Origin: Polyangia bacterium
Lineage (GTDB): Bacteria > Myxococcota_A > Polyangia > Nannocystales > Nannocystaceae
Length of the DNA: 64,000 nt
Reading direction: 5' to 3'
Assembly: GCA_030429545.1 (NCBI GenBank)
Contig: JAUIFF010000003.1
Coordinates: forward strand, 434,001-498,000
The notes beneath the pieces were generated by a model that had not been told where the DNA came from, did not search any database, and saw only the letters and a list, made by a program, of their open reading frames with translations. Numbering within the stretch: position 1 is the first letter of the stretch; each line of letters starts with the position of its first letter. The position numbers were made by a program, and so were the translations under genes. Below, in pieces: positions 26,171 through 36,100 of the stretch.

Positions 26171-26698
26171 ATGGTGCGTCAGACCGCGCGGATGCTGTTG
26201 CGGCCCCCCGGGCCAAACGACGCGGAGGCGATTTTTCGCCGCTACGCCAGCTGCCCCCAAGTGACCCGTTACCTCGGCTGGCCGACCCACCAAACGCTGG
26301 CCGACACCCGCGCGTTTATTTCACTGAGTGAGCATGCCTGGCGCACACACGGCCGTGGCCCCTACCTCGCAATCGCCCGTCAAACCGGCCAACTCGTGGG
26401 CAGTACCGGGCTCGATGTCGAAACACCCAAGCGCGCGGCCACGGGTTATGTGCTCGCCCGCGACGCCTGGGGTCAGGGCCTGGCCACCGAATTGCTCGGC
26501 GAGATGATTGCAGATGCAAGAGAATTCGGAATTGTGCGCCTGCACGCCCTCGTGCATCCCCAACACACGGCCTCGACCCGGGTGTTAGACAAGCAGGGTT
26601 TTGCCTGCGAGGGGCGCCTGCGCAGGTACCAGGTACTCCCCAACCTCGATAGCTCCCAGCCGGCCGACGTGCTTTGCTACGCGCGCGTGCTGTCGTAG
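26171..26698 (+). CDS. RimJ/RimL-type GNAT acetyltransferase
   Basis: A 175-residue GNAT of the Acetyltransf_3 type, which moves an acetyl group from acetyl-CoA to an amine. It has MLLRPPGPNDAEAIFRRYAS at the start, GSTGLDVETP, the acetyl-CoA motif RDAWGQGLATELLGEMI and ALVHPQHTASTRVLDKQGF near the end. Start ATG 26171 lies 5 bases after the TPR-B stop, so it is probably in that operon. The substrate is unknown; ribosomal-protein modification is not implied. A palindrome at 26509 encodes IADAR. Confidence 0.88.
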   Translation: MVRQTARMLLRPPGPNDAEAIFRRYASCPQVTRYLGWPTHQTLADTRAFISLSEHAWRTHGRGPYLAIARQTGQLVGSTGLDVETPKRAATGYVLARDAWGQGLATELLGEMIADAREFGIVRLHALVHPQHTASTRVLDKQGFACEGRLRRYQVLPNLDSSQPADVLCYARVLS

Positions 26699-26832
26699 CT
26701 GCTGTCATAGCTGCGCCACAAATCGCGCACGAAGGTTCGTTTGCCCGTGCCCGCGGGTCCTATCGACAGTTTCAAGGGTGGGGAGCTGCACATTTTTGAA
26801 AAATTCAGCCACACTTTCGCCAGGGGGCGGCG

Positions 26833-27129
26833 ATGGACCAAGCGGACATCAAAAGGCGGCTGGCAAGACTCAACCGGCGGATCGAACTCAAGACCTTTGA
26901 GCTCGAGTGTGCCAACTACCTCACCGCCGAGCGGACCAAAGCCTCCGACAGCGCCTGGTTGTTGTCGATCTTTTCAGGGGCAGTCGGCACCCTTCTCGCC
27001 GTGATCCACGGGCGCCACGCCGGGCGTTGGGACAGCCACACCCACGCCATCGAACAGGAACTCACGCTGTTGTTGATCGACCATCGGGTATTGACCCTCG
27101 AAGCCGAGTTTCACGGCTACTCCCCATGA
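26833..27129 (+). CDS. Small hypothetical protein
   Basis: A 98-residue protein starting MDQADIKRRLARLNRRIEL, with an N-terminal charged helix (about 1-33) and a hydrophobic stretch WLLSIFSGAVGTLLAVIHG (about 42-60) that could be one membrane helix. The TGA stop overlaps the next ATG (ATGA), so it is coupled to the zinc-ribbon/HD gene. I recognise no family. Confidence 0.7.
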   Translation: MDQADIKRRLARLNRRIELKTFELECANYLTAERTKASDSAWLLSIFSGAVGTLLAVIHGRHAGRWDSHTHAIEQELTLLLIDHRVLTLEAEFHGYSP

Positions 27130-27773
27130 GTGAACACCTGCGGCCCTGCCCGCACTGCCATACCTACATGGCCGTTGCTGGCGATCCTGCGGGCCCCGGG
27201 TTTTGCCACCACTGTGGCGGCGACCTAGGGGCCATCCCCGCGGTCAAAGACATTGCATCTGCATTGTTCTTGCTCGAGGTCATTGGCGCCCCGCCCCACC
27301 TCGTTCGCCACCACCAACTCGTGGCCGAGGCCGCAACCGAACTCGTCGAGGGACTGTGCACCTACAATGATTGTTTTGACGGGCAACTGGTTTGCCTAGG
27401 TGCCGCCCTCCACGACGCCGGCAAGGTCACACACCCCCAGGAAATGCACGGGCCCGGCCATCGCCACGAACCCGCAGGTGTGGCCGCGTTGCAATCCTAT
27501 GGGCTGCACGAACTTGCCCGATTTTGCCAAACCCACGCCCAATGGGACGCTCCCGGGGTCGCGGGCGAGGACCTGCTGGTGGCTTTGGCCGACAAGTTGT
27601 GGAAGGGCAAGCGCGTGGCCAAACTCGAACAACGGGCGATCGCGTGGCTGGCCGAGGTCTCGGGCCGGGACTTTTGGGATGTATTTACACAGGTCGACAG
27701 CGTGTTTGAAAAGGTCGCGCAGGCGGGCCCCACCCGGATCGCACGCTCGCGCCAGCCCCCGAACGTCGACTAA
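27126..27773 (+). CDS. Zinc-ribbon plus HD-domain phosphohydrolase
   Basis: The 215-residue product starts with a zinc ribbon (CPHC at 8-11, CHHC at 27-30) and continues with an HD-type metal phosphohydrolase domain. The HD motif is HDAGK at about 96-100, with RHHQLVAEAATELVEGL before it and further histidines in MHGPGHRHEPAGV and ARFCQTHAQW after it. HD enzymes act on nucleotides or phosphoesters; the substrate here is unknown. The ribbon may bind nucleic acid or protein. The start at ATG 27126 overlaps the stop of the small upstream gene. Palindromes lie at 27254, 27357 and 27680. Confidence 0.82.
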   Translation: MSEHLRPCPHCHTYMAVAGDPAGPGFCHHCGGDLGAIPAVKDIASALFLLEVIGAPPHLVRHHQLVAEAATELVEGLCTYNDCFDGQLVCLGAALHDAGKVTHPQEMHGPGHRHEPAGVAALQSYGLHELARFCQTHAQWDAPGVAGEDLLVALADKLWKGKRVAKLEQRAIAWLAEVSGRDFWDVFTQVDSVFEKVAQAGPTRIARSRQPPNVD

Positions 27774-27800
27774 CTCGGTCGCCTGCTACCATCGAGCCCC

Positions 27801-28364
27801 ATGCGCAAACTATCCAATGTGATCGGCATCGACGACGCCCCGTTTGCGCGGGCGCACCGGGGCGATGTACCGATCATTGGGGTGATCACCACGCGGGCCC
27901 GGGTCGATGGCATTGTCCGCAGCCGGGTCCGACGCGACGGGACCAACTCGACCGAGCGCATCGCCTCGCTCGTGTGCGACGGGAAGTTTGTCGAACACCT
28001 GCAGGCGGTGATTTTGCAAGGCATCGCCCTGGCCGGGTTTAACGTGGTCGATATCCACCGCTTGCACGCCCTGTGTGCACGCCCGGTGTTGGTGGTTGCC
28101 CGCAAAAAACCGCGGATGGGTGCCATCAAACGGGCGCTCATCAACAACGTCCCGGGTGGCCACAAAAAATGGGCGCTGATCGAAAAGGCCGGGCCGATGG
28201 AACCTGTAGAAGGCATCTGGGTGCAGCGCGCGGGCCTGGGGTTGCGCGAGGCCAAGGACCTGATCCGCACCACGACGGTCCACGGAGCCCTGCCCGAACC
28301 GTTGCGCATGGCCCATTTGATCGCCGGCGCCTATGTCGATGGTGAGAGCCGTGGGCGGGCATAG
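27801..28364 (+). CDS. DUF99-family protein
   Basis: The 187-residue product matches the DUF99 family (endonuclease V-like fold, function untested): MRKLSNVIGIDDAPFARAHR at the start, GVITTRARVDGIV, AVILQGIALAGFNVVDI, and PVLVVARKKPRMGAIKRAL. The conserved acidic IGIDDA resembles the metal site of the related nuclease fold. It follows the HD gene by 27 bases in the same direction. Family recognition is good; activity is unproven. Confidence 0.82.
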   Translation: MRKLSNVIGIDDAPFARAHRGDVPIIGVITTRARVDGIVRSRVRRDGTNSTERIASLVCDGKFVEHLQAVILQGIALAGFNVVDIHRLHALCARPVLVVARKKPRMGAIKRALINNVPGGHKKWALIEKAGPMEPVEGIWVQRAGLGLREAKDLIRTTTVHGALPEPLRMAHLIAGAYVDGESRGRA

Positions 28365-28427
28365 ACCAACCCATACGTACCCAGGCACAGACGGGATCTC
28401 GGGTACTCCCGAACCAGGTTGCCGGAG

Positions 28428-28694
28428 CTACCCAGGTAGCGACACTCCGTCCTCAAACGGACGTCCGGCCGCGTAGGCGCGGGCTTCCATACGGCGCTTT
28501 CCCGGAGGTTGGAGCTGCGAAAGGCACACTACGCCATCGCTGCAGGCAATGTGGACGCCGTCGCGGTCGGCCGCGACAAACATTCCAGGTGTCGCCTGTT
28601 CGGGTCGGTCCCGGCGCGGCCGATGTCGACTATGAGAAGTCGGCGTGCGTACACCCTGAAGTCGGCAAGCGCCACAGGTCAGGCCGATGACCAA
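28428..28694 (-). pseudogene. fmt: Probable C-terminal remnant of methionyl-tRNA formyltransferase
   Basis: This frame, directly after the pfkA stop, encodes a stretch resembling the end of Fmt: ATPGMFVAADRDGVHIACSD, then GVVCLSQLQPPGKRRMEARA and AGRPFEDGV, like the family's PGTV...GIxVACGDGVLxLxxLQPxGKRxM. The upstream catalytic two-thirds are missing; there is only a weak TTG start and a Cys- and Arg-rich lead-in. I therefore read it as a decayed 3' fragment. It may instead be a short real gene derived from the Fmt C-terminal domain. Confidence 0.5.
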
Positions 28695-28695
28695 C

Positions 28696-29856
28696 CTAAA
28701 ACGGCTGGTCGGCGCGAAGCATCAGCTGGGTCATGAGCTTGGACAACGGCACTCCCTCGTGGACCAGCCGCGGCGAGTGTTCGAGCACTTCAGCCAGTGG
28801 CACGACCACGGGCCTGGGCCCGCGACAGCCGATCATCACATCCGTCCCGGGCTCGACCTTCGAGCGGTTGGGGTCACTGCCCTCGACCCGGCCGAGCTGG
28901 ATGACATCGGCCGCGGCCGCGCCCAAAAGCCCGGCGAGGGTGTTGTCGAGGGCACTTGGGCTACCTCCGCGGGCGACGTGGCCGACCGAGTTGAGCCGGA
29001 CTTCGAGCGGCGATCCCAATGTATCTGCAAGTTGTGTGTCGGCCTCGATCCGGGCGCGCAAGCGCGTTGCCCAATCGGCGCCCGCCTGTTTGCGCACGCC
29101 CTCGGCCATCACGATAATGAAGTAGCGATAGTCCCGGCGGGCACCGGCCCGCAGCGCCCCCAAAATCCGTTCGTGGTCGTGGGTTGCCGGGACCTCGGGT
29201 ATCGCCACCGCAGCCGCCCCACCGGCAAGTGCCGATTGCAGGGCGAGCCACCCCGAGGTGTTGCCCATGACCTCCAAAATAATCGCCCGACGATGCGATT
29301 CGACCGTGTCGCGGAGCTTGCGGATCGCATCGACAACATTGTTGAGTGCGGTGTCGAACCCGATCGAGTAGTCGCAACCGTGGATGTCGTTGTCGATGGT
29401 CCCGGGCAGGCCAACCACCGAAAACGGACGGTCGGGAAAGGTCTGGCGAAACGCCTGGGCGATCTTTCGGGCCCCGCGAAACGACCCGTCGCCGCCGATC
29501 ACCACCAGGTGGCTGACTTCCATCTGAAACAGGTTGACGACTGCAACCTGCAAAAACGCATCGTGAGCCGCTTTTTTGGCGGCAAACTCCGGGTCGTCTG
29601 GACTTGGCGCAATCAGCTCGGGCACCCGGCCTGTCCCCAAAAATGTGCCGCCGCGATGGATGATGCCGCGGATGTCCTTGCGCGCGACATTGCGGTCGGT
29701 CGAGGAGTCGAGCCGGCGGGCGAGCCCGCGAAAGCCGTCGCGAAAAAACACCAACTCGCTGTTGGGCTCGCGCATTTTGATGGCGCGAAACACCGCCCGC
29801 ACGGCGGCGTTCATGCCCGGAGCGTCACCGCCACTGGTGAGGATGCCGATACTCAT
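28696..29856 (-). CDS. pfkA: 6-phosphofructokinase, ATP-type
   Basis: Phosphorylates fructose 6-phosphate to fructose 1,6-bisphosphate, the committed step of glycolysis. The 386-residue protein has MSIGILTSGGDAPGMNAAVR, the nucleotide loop VVIGGDGSF and the catalytic LPGTIDNDIHGCDYSIGFD. Gly in GGDGS and in PGTIDND points to ATP rather than pyrophosphate as donor. MGNTSGWLAL and the AEG segment bind substrate. It is longer than E. coli PfkA (320), with extra residues around 60-100. Start ATG 29854-29856. A palindrome at 29020 encodes LADTL. Confidence 0.95.
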   Translation of the reverse strand: MSIGILTSGGDAPGMNAAVRAVFRAIKMREPNSELVFFRDGFRGLARRLDSSTDRNVARKDIRGIIHRGGTFLGTGRVPELIAPSPDDPEFAAKKAAHDAFLQVAVVNLFQMEVSHLVVIGGDGSFRGARKIAQAFRQTFPDRPFSVVGLPGTIDNDIHGCDYSIGFDTALNNVVDAIRKLRDTVESHRRAIILEVMGNTSGWLALQSALAGGAAAVAIPEVPATHDHERILGALRAGARRDYRYFIIVMAEGVRKQAGADWATRLRARIEADTQLADTLGSPLEVRLNSVGHVARGGSPSALDNTLAGLLGAAAADVIQLGRVEGSDPNRSKVEPGTDVMIGCRGPRPVVVPLAEVLEHSPRLVHEGVPLSKLMTQLMLRADQPF

Positions 29857-29997
29857 GGTGGCAGTGGTGTAGCGGTTGTCGAAGGCGACGTCTATTTACC
29901 CACAAAAGCAGGACCCCCGGAGAACCTACGGGCGAAGGTCACCACTTCGGATTTGATGCAGACACAAGTAAGTCACCTCGACTACTTGTACGAACAA

Positions 29998-30504
29998 CTA
30001 CTCGGCCGAGTCATCGACCCGAACAAACGACCATGCCCCGCTGTTGGAGTTCGAGGAGCCATAGCCGATTTTGCCGATCAACGCGGTGTCCTCGGAGTTG
30101 ACCAGGGCCCATCCGCGCCCGCGGCCACAGCCGCCACCGGTGCAGCGATCCTCGGCATGGCCGTCTTGCCACTCAAACGTCATCAGGTTGGCCGGAAGCG
30201 CCGTCCCTCCACCAATGGGCAGAGCTGTTTGTTGGGTCATATTGAGGACAAACCGCACGGTCTGGTCGTCGCTGACAAACGTCCCGTAGTAGCGCAGTGG
30301 GCCGAGCTGCTTGATCGTGAGCTCGCCGATAATCCCGGCCGACTCGCCAAACCACACACCCGCGAACTGCGATGGGTCTTCGTAGGCTTCGGCCGGGGGG
30401 ACCGAACCGGCGGCACCGCCGGTGTCGCAACCGGGGAGCCCGAGCAGTGCACACAGCAGCATCCCCGCGATGGTCTTGGATTTGTATGCTGGCGCGCGCT
30501 TCAT
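29998..30504 (-). CDS. Hypothetical lipoprotein
   Basis: From ATG 30502-30504 the product has 168 residues with a lipoprotein signal (KTIAGMLLCALLGLPGC, cleavage before Cys). The mature part contains FAGVWFGESAGIIGELTIKQ and LRYYGTFVSDDQTVRFVLNM, suggestive of a small beta-rich domain, then DRCTGGGCGRGRGWALVNSE. A longer start exists 27 bases upstream but spoils the signal. Expected at the outer membrane; function unknown. Confidence 0.78.
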   Translation of the reverse strand: MKRAPAYKSKTIAGMLLCALLGLPGCDTGGAAGSVPPAEAYEDPSQFAGVWFGESAGIIGELTIKQLGPLRYYGTFVSDDQTVRFVLNMTQQTALPIGGGTALPANLMTFEWQDGHAEDRCTGGGCGRGRGWALVNSEDTALIGKIGYGSSNSNSGAWSFVRVDDSAE

Positions 30505-30807
30505 AGACCCAATCGTTTGGCTAGCAGCCAAGCAAGCGACGGACCGCTAGTCTGCCACGGCCCCCTCGCCCGTGGGTGCACCCCGTGTGAAGCTGTCGCA
30601 AACCACACCTGTCATGCGGTTGACGGAAATTGTGCATTTGCAAGCGAGTCACAGTCAGCTGCTGCGTCGAGACCGCAAAACCGCCGCCGACATGCATCCT
30701 CGCCAGATCTCCCACTTGTGACTTTCTTCAAGTTTGGTGGGCGCCGGTCGAGTCACTCCTACACCAATGGATTCTCGAGCAGAGGCTGCCTACAATCGCG
30801 GTGATCT
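30505..30807. other. Divergent control region between two envelope genes
   Basis: About 300 bases without a gene. It holds one exact palindrome (30633-30642, TGCATTTGCA) and no clear sigma-70 pair by eye. Both flanking genes encode exported proteins and read outward, so promoters for both should lie here. Confidence 0.5.
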
Positions 30808-31539
30808 ATGGGTGACCGGTCTGACATTTGCCGCCCGATCTGTGCACTGGTGTGTACGTCGCTGTGCCTGTCGAGTTTAGACGTGCGCGCCGAACCTGCC
30901 CCAACTGCCTCTGCGAGCGACGGTGCTCCGGCAGCGAGCGAGTCTCAGGCTTCGACCGAGACAGCCAACACGGACGAACAACCGACGGCGAAAGAGCCCG
31001 GTCAAGACAAGCAAGACGAGCAACCCACCATTGTCGCGGCCGAGGGCCCTGAGCAACCGTCGAACATGAGCGGCAACGCCGTGGTCGATGCCGACGACCC
31101 GGACGCAACCCGGGCCTCGTCCGAGCTCGAAGGTACCGCCATCCAAGGCCCGCTACCCGCCAATGTCCCCGAGAAGTTGCCCAAACTCCAGGCCGCCGGC
31201 TGGTGGACCCTGTTTGGCGCATTTGTCCTCGGCTCGACCGGCGGAGTGTTTGCCGGCATGGCCGAGGTTCAAGAAGACCGGGCTTCCCGCCTTGCATCGA
31301 TGGTCGACGACCAGGGCAACCTCCTCAAATACGCCGACTATAGCGAGACCTACGAGGGCCACCTCTCGCGTGGCCAGACATACTCGTGGGTCGCCCGCGG
31401 TTTTGTGATTGCTGGCGGTGCCGCTGTGATTACAGCGATCGCCCTGTTTGCCGCCGATCATCGGCGCAAGCGCAAGGGTTTACGAGCCCGCCGGCGTGGG
31501 CCGAGGTTGACGGCAACTGGGCTGGAGGTTGCGTTTTGA
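30808..31539 (+). CDS. Exported protein with two membrane helices
   Basis: The 243-residue product starts with a signal-like segment (ICALVCTSLCLSSLDVRAEP), then an acidic, low-complexity Ala/Ser/Glu-rich region (about 30-115), then two hydrophobic helices (WWTLFGAFVLGSTGGVFAG and FVIAGGAAVITAIALFA) separated by a charged segment, and ends in a basic tail. No family recognised. Its TGA stop overlaps a TTG start of the next lipoprotein, suggesting coupling. Confidence 0.72.
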   Translation: MGDRSDICRPICALVCTSLCLSSLDVRAEPAPTASASDGAPAASESQASTETANTDEQPTAKEPGQDKQDEQPTIVAAEGPEQPSNMSGNAVVDADDPDATRASSELEGTAIQGPLPANVPEKLPKLQAAGWWTLFGAFVLGSTGGVFAGMAEVQEDRASRLASMVDDQGNLLKYADYSETYEGHLSRGQTYSWVARGFVIAGGAAVITAIALFAADHRRKRKGLRARRRGPRLTATGLEVAF

Positions 31540-32144
31540 GGCCGCTTCTCGCCCTGGGCTTCGCCTGCGTGCTCGGGTCACTCGGTGGGTGCTTTAAGGC
31601 GCCTGCGGGGGCCGTGATGTTTACCTGCGACCCGCAGAATTCTCCTGAATGCCCAGAGGGTTATAGCTGTGCAGAAGATGGGTGTTGCCGTCGCGAGGGC
31701 GCCGACCCACAGGCGGCATGTTCGGTCGGAGCATCCGCAACCGGAGGTTTCCCCACGGGCACCAGCGGGATGAGTGAGACGGCCACCGATCCGTCGAGTG
31801 GTCCGACCACCGACGCGCCAACCACAGAGACGACGTCCGATACGGACCCCACGACTGGCCCTACGACTGATCCCACGACTGGGCCCACGACTTCCGATAC
31901 GGACCCGACGACCGGCCCGACCACCGCCGATCCGAGTGAAACCGACCCGACCACGGACGACCCGACGTCAGACTCCGACTCGGACAGCGATACCGTCGAC
32001 ACCGACTCGCTCACCGATACCGATACGACCGACACCGATACCGACTCGTTCACCGATACCGACTTCGATACGACCGATACCGACTCGCTCACCGATACCG
32101 ACTCGCTCACCGATACCGACTCGCTCACCGATACCACCGGCTAG
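31536..32144 (+). CDS. Lipoprotein with Cys module and Asp/Thr/Ser-rich tail
   Basis: From TTG 31536 the product is about 202 residues. The signal LLALGFACVLGSLGGC has a good lipobox. A short Cys-rich module follows (FTCDPQNSPECPEGYSC and EDGCCRREG) and then a long tail of Thr, Asp, Ser and Pro that ends in near-perfect SLTDTD repeats. Such tails are probably extended linkers to the cell surface. The start was chosen because it gives a complete signal and overlaps the upstream stop. A similar protein is encoded at 37115-37756. Confidence 0.75.
   Translation: MRPLLALGFACVLGSLGGCFKAPAGAVMFTCDPQNSPECPEGYSCAEDGCCRREGADPQAACSVGASATGGFPTGTSGMSETATDPSSGPTTDAPTTETTSDTDPTTGPTTDPTTGPTTSDTDPTTGPTTADPSETDPTTDDPTSDSDSDSDTVDTDSLTDTDTTDTDTDSFTDTDFDTTDTDSLTDTDSLTDTDSLTDTTG
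32076..32135 (+). repeat. 18-bp in-frame tandem repeat
   Basis: The unit GATACCGACTCGCTCACC occurs three times in perfect tandem, followed by a partial copy. It encodes the DTDSLT repeat of the lipoprotein. Repeat number could vary by slippage without breaking the frame. Confidence 0.85.
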
Positions 32145-32241
32145 CAACAGCGTGCTCCGCGTGAGGCAAGTCGCCCCTGACAGCGGGCAACAACCCTGTT
32201 ACATCACCACCGTTTTGCCACCCACCGCGAAGTGAGGACCA

Positions 32242-32973
32242 GTGGGGTTTAAAGATCTCTTTTCCAGCGCCGGGCGCAGTAAGTCGCGCCTCGAAAAATA
32301 TATCCGCAAGGTCGAAAACAAGTACACGCAGTCGGCCGAACGCTATCACGCGATGCAGCAACTGCTAGAGATGGGCACGGTTCCGGCGTTGGTCGGGCTG
32401 CTGCGGCGCTTCAATATTTCGTCGTCCAAGAGCATCGAGGACGAGGAGGAAAAGGGATGGGTCTACCGCCGCCTCACCGGCTTAGAGCCCTCGCTTGTGT
32501 TGCCCGCGACCAAGGCGTTTTGCCTGGCCCACGACAACATCGCCTGGGCCCTGCGGATCATCGAGGACCTGGCCGACGAAGACCAGGAGTGGGACATCCT
32601 CAACGCCCTGCTCGCCCAGCACCCGCCGGGCTACGAGCGCGACCCCTCCAAAAAGTTGCAGATGCTGACCCACGTCGCCGAAATCGACGACCCGCGGGTC
32701 CCGGAAATCCTCTGCGGCTATGTCGAAGATGCCGACGAAAACATCCGGTTTTTCAGCATCGAAGCCCTGCTCGACATCGGCGACGAGCGGGCCATCCCGG
32801 CACTGCTCAAGCGCCTCGCCAACCCCGAAGAAGACTCGCTGCGCCTGCGCACGGCCATCCTCAACGGCTTTGCCCGGCAAAAGTGGGACCTCAGTGCCCA
32901 CGCCGATGTCGTCAAAAAACACCTCGGCAACGACGGCCACACCTTCGACGGCACCCACGTTCACGAACCCTAG
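32242..32973 (+). CDS. HEAT-repeat protein
   Basis: A 243-residue helical-repeat protein. Repeats include YHAMQQLLEMGTVPALVGLL, DPRVPEILCGYVEDADENIR, FFSIEALLDIGDERAIPALL and LRLRTAILNGFARQ. HEAT proteins mediate protein contacts; no enzyme motif is present. Start GTG 32242 is supported by GAGGA seven bases upstream. No signal peptide, so cytosolic. The gene is alone, with carB 222 bases downstream. Confidence 0.85.
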   Translation: MGFKDLFSSAGRSKSRLEKYIRKVENKYTQSAERYHAMQQLLEMGTVPALVGLLRRFNISSSKSIEDEEEKGWVYRRLTGLEPSLVLPATKAFCLAHDNIAWALRIIEDLADEDQEWDILNALLAQHPPGYERDPSKKLQMLTHVAEIDDPRVPEILCGYVEDADENIRFFSIEALLDIGDERAIPALLKRLANPEEDSLRLRTAILNGFARQKWDLSAHADVVKKHLGNDGHTFDGTHVHEP

Positions 32974-33195
32974 CGATGTCTGCCGCCGCGTACCTACTCC
33001 TGTCCAAACCGACAGGACAGGTATCGCCGCAGATCACCCGTTGGTCCGCCCCCGATCGCCCGCCCGGCACCCGGTCACCGCACACCGGAGCCGGGTTTTT
33101 TGCTGCGCGATTGGGTGTACACACACGCAAACGACTTCCGTCACCGATCCCGCATCCCAGTCACCCGGGACAACCCCAAACCCTGCGAGATTGCC

Positions 33196-36100
33196 ATGCC
33201 CCGCCGCACTGACCTCCGTCGCATTGTCGTCCTTGGCTCCGGTCCGATCGTTATCGGCCAAGCCTGTGAATTCGATTACTCCGGTACCCAAGCTGTCAAA
33301 GCCCTCCGCGAAGAGGGCTACGAAGTAGTCCTGATCAACTCCAATCCGGCGACGATCATGACCGACCCGGAAATCGCCGACAAAACCTATATCGAGCCGC
33401 TGACCCCGGCGTTTTTAGACCGCGTACTCGCGGCCGAAAAACCCGATGCCGTGCTCTCGACCGTGGGCGGGCAAACAGCCCTCAACCTCGCCCTCGAAGC
33501 TGGCCGCCAGGGCATTTTAAAACGCCACGGCGTCGAGCTTTTAGGCGCCGAGCTCAAGTCGATCGAAAAGGCTGAAAACCGCGACAAGTTCAAGGCCGCG
33601 ATGAAGAAGATCGGGCTCGATGTCCCCCGCAGTATCTACTGCTACAACATCGACGACGCCTGGGCCGCGCTCGAGGACATCGGGTTTCCGGCGATCATCC
33701 GCGCCAGCTTTACCCTCGGCGGTGCCGGGGCAGCCGTGGCCTACAACCGCGAGGAGTTTGAGGCCCAGGCCCAACACGCACTCGCCGAGTCGATGCGCAA
33801 CCAAATCCTCATTGAGGAGTCGATCCTTGGCTGGAAAGAGTACGAACTCGAAGTCATGCGCGACAAAAACGACAACTTTGTCGTGATTTGTTCGATCGAA
33901 AACATCGACCCGATGGGGGTGCATACCGGCGACTCCATCACGATTGCACCTGCACAGACCTTGACCGACAAGGAATACCAAATGATGCGTGACGCGGCCA
34001 AAGACGTGGTCTGCGAAGTCGGCGTCACCACGGGTGGGTGCAACATCCAGTTTGCCGTGTGCCCCAAAACCGGGCGCCAGGTCGTCATCGAAATGAACCC
34101 TCGGGTCTCGCGCTCGTCGGCCCTGGCCTCCAAGGCCACCGGCTTCCCGATCGCCAAGATCGCCGCCAAACTGGCCGTGGGCTACACCCTCGACGAACTC
34201 AAAAACGACATCACCAAGGTCACGCCAGCGAGCTTTGAGCCGTCGATCGACTATGTCGTGACCAAATGTCCGCGGTTTGCGTTTGAGAAGTTCCGCGGCG
34301 CCGACGATACGCTGACCATCCAGATGAAGTCGGTCGGCGAAGCCATGGCGATCGGCCGGACCTTCCGCGAGTCGCTCGGCAAGGCGATGTGTTCGCTCGA
34401 GACCGACACCTACGGGTTTGACCGCCACAAAGGAGTGCTCAAACCCGAGGCCGCCGAGGCTTTGCTCGGGCGCCCGCACCCGTTGCGCCTGTGGCACGTC
34501 GGCACGGCCGTGCGCGCCGGGGTGTCGATCGACCGGATCCACCAACTCACCCGGATCGACCCGTGGTACCTCCACCAAATCGCCGCGATCATTGCCACCG
34601 AGCAACAACTCAGCCAAACCCAGGCCCCGACTGCGGAACTTCTGCGCCGGGCCAAACGCGATGGGCTGAGCGACCGCCGCATCAGCGATCTGTGTAAGAT
34701 CAACGAATCCGCGGTTCGGGAACTTCGCAAAACCTACAAGCTCCACCCGGTCTACAAGCGCATCGACACCTGTGCCGGCGAGTTTGAGGCCCACACCCCC
34801 TATCTCTATTCTTCGTACGAAGAAGAGTGCGAAGCCGATATCAGCGACCGCAAAAAGGTCGTGATTTTGGGTGGCGGCCCCAACCGCATTGGCCAGGGGA
34901 TCGAGTTTGACTATTGCTGTTGCCACGCCGCGTTTGCCCTGGCCGACGCCGGCTACGAGACGGTGATGATCAACTGCAACCCCGAGACCGTCTCGACCGA
35001 CTACGACACCAGCGACCGCCTGTACTTTGAGCCACTCACCGCCGAGCACGTGCTCTCGGTGCTCGACCTCGAAGCCCAACGCGGCGAAGTTGTCGGCGTG
35101 CTCGTGCAGTTTGGCGGGCAAACCCCGCTCAAGTTGTCGCACGCGATCGAAGCCGCCGGTTATCGCCTGCTGGGCACCCGGGCCGATGCCATCGACATGG
35201 CCGAGGACCGCGGACGGTTTGGCGACCTCGTGACCCGCCTGGGGATTCGCTGCCCGCGTTGGGGCGTGGCCCGTTCATCCGACGAAGCCTTCGAGATCGC
35301 CCACCGCATTGGCTACCCCGTGCTTGTCCGCCCGAGCTATGTGTTGGGCGGCCGAGCCATGGTCATCGTCTATAGCGACCGCGAGCTCGACGAGTACATG
35401 CGCACCGCTGTCCGTGCCTCGCCCGACCACCCGGTGTTGGTCGACGAGTTTTTGCCCAACGCAACCGAGTTCGATGTCGATGCTGTTTCGGATGGCAAAG
35501 AAGTCGTCGTCGCCGGAATTATGGAACACATCGAGGAGGCTGGGGTTCACTCGGGGGACTCGGGCTGTTCCTTGCCCCCGGTCAACGTGCCGGCGAAAAC
35601 CCTCGACGAAATCCGCAAGACCACGGCCGCCCTCGCCCGCGAGCTCGGTGTGGTGGGATTGATGAATGTGCAATATGCCCTGCAAGACGGCGAAATCTAC
35701 GTGCTCGAGGTCAACCCTCGGGCGTCGCGGACGGTGCCGTTTGTCGCCAAGGCCACCGGCTTGCCTCTGGCCAAGATCGCCGCGCGGGTGTCCGCCGGCG
35801 AAACACTGGCCGAGATCGGTGTCGAGGAGCGGATCCCCGAACACATCTCGGTCAAGGTCCCGGTGTTTCCGTTTATGAAGTTCTCGGGTGTCGACACCAT
35901 CCTCGGGCCCGAGATGCGCAGCACCGGCGAGGTCATGGGCGTGGCCCGCGACTTCGGCGCGGCGTTTCACAAAGGACTTTTGGCCTCGGGGATGTTGCTG
36001 CCGCAGTCCGGCACGGTGTTTGTGAGTGTCCGCAACGACGACAAGCCCGCGGTCATGCCGGTGGTCCAACACCTCGTGCGACTCGGGTTTGACCTCATCG

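Noticed and set aside
34814..34829. Palindrome TTCTTCGTACGAAGAA inside carB
   Set aside because: A single occurrence unrelated to the dispersed motif; it fits chance within coding sequence.
33541..35142. 533-codon minus-strand frame inside carB
   Set aside because: carB on the plus strand is certain, and the antisense frame only mirrors its codon bias.
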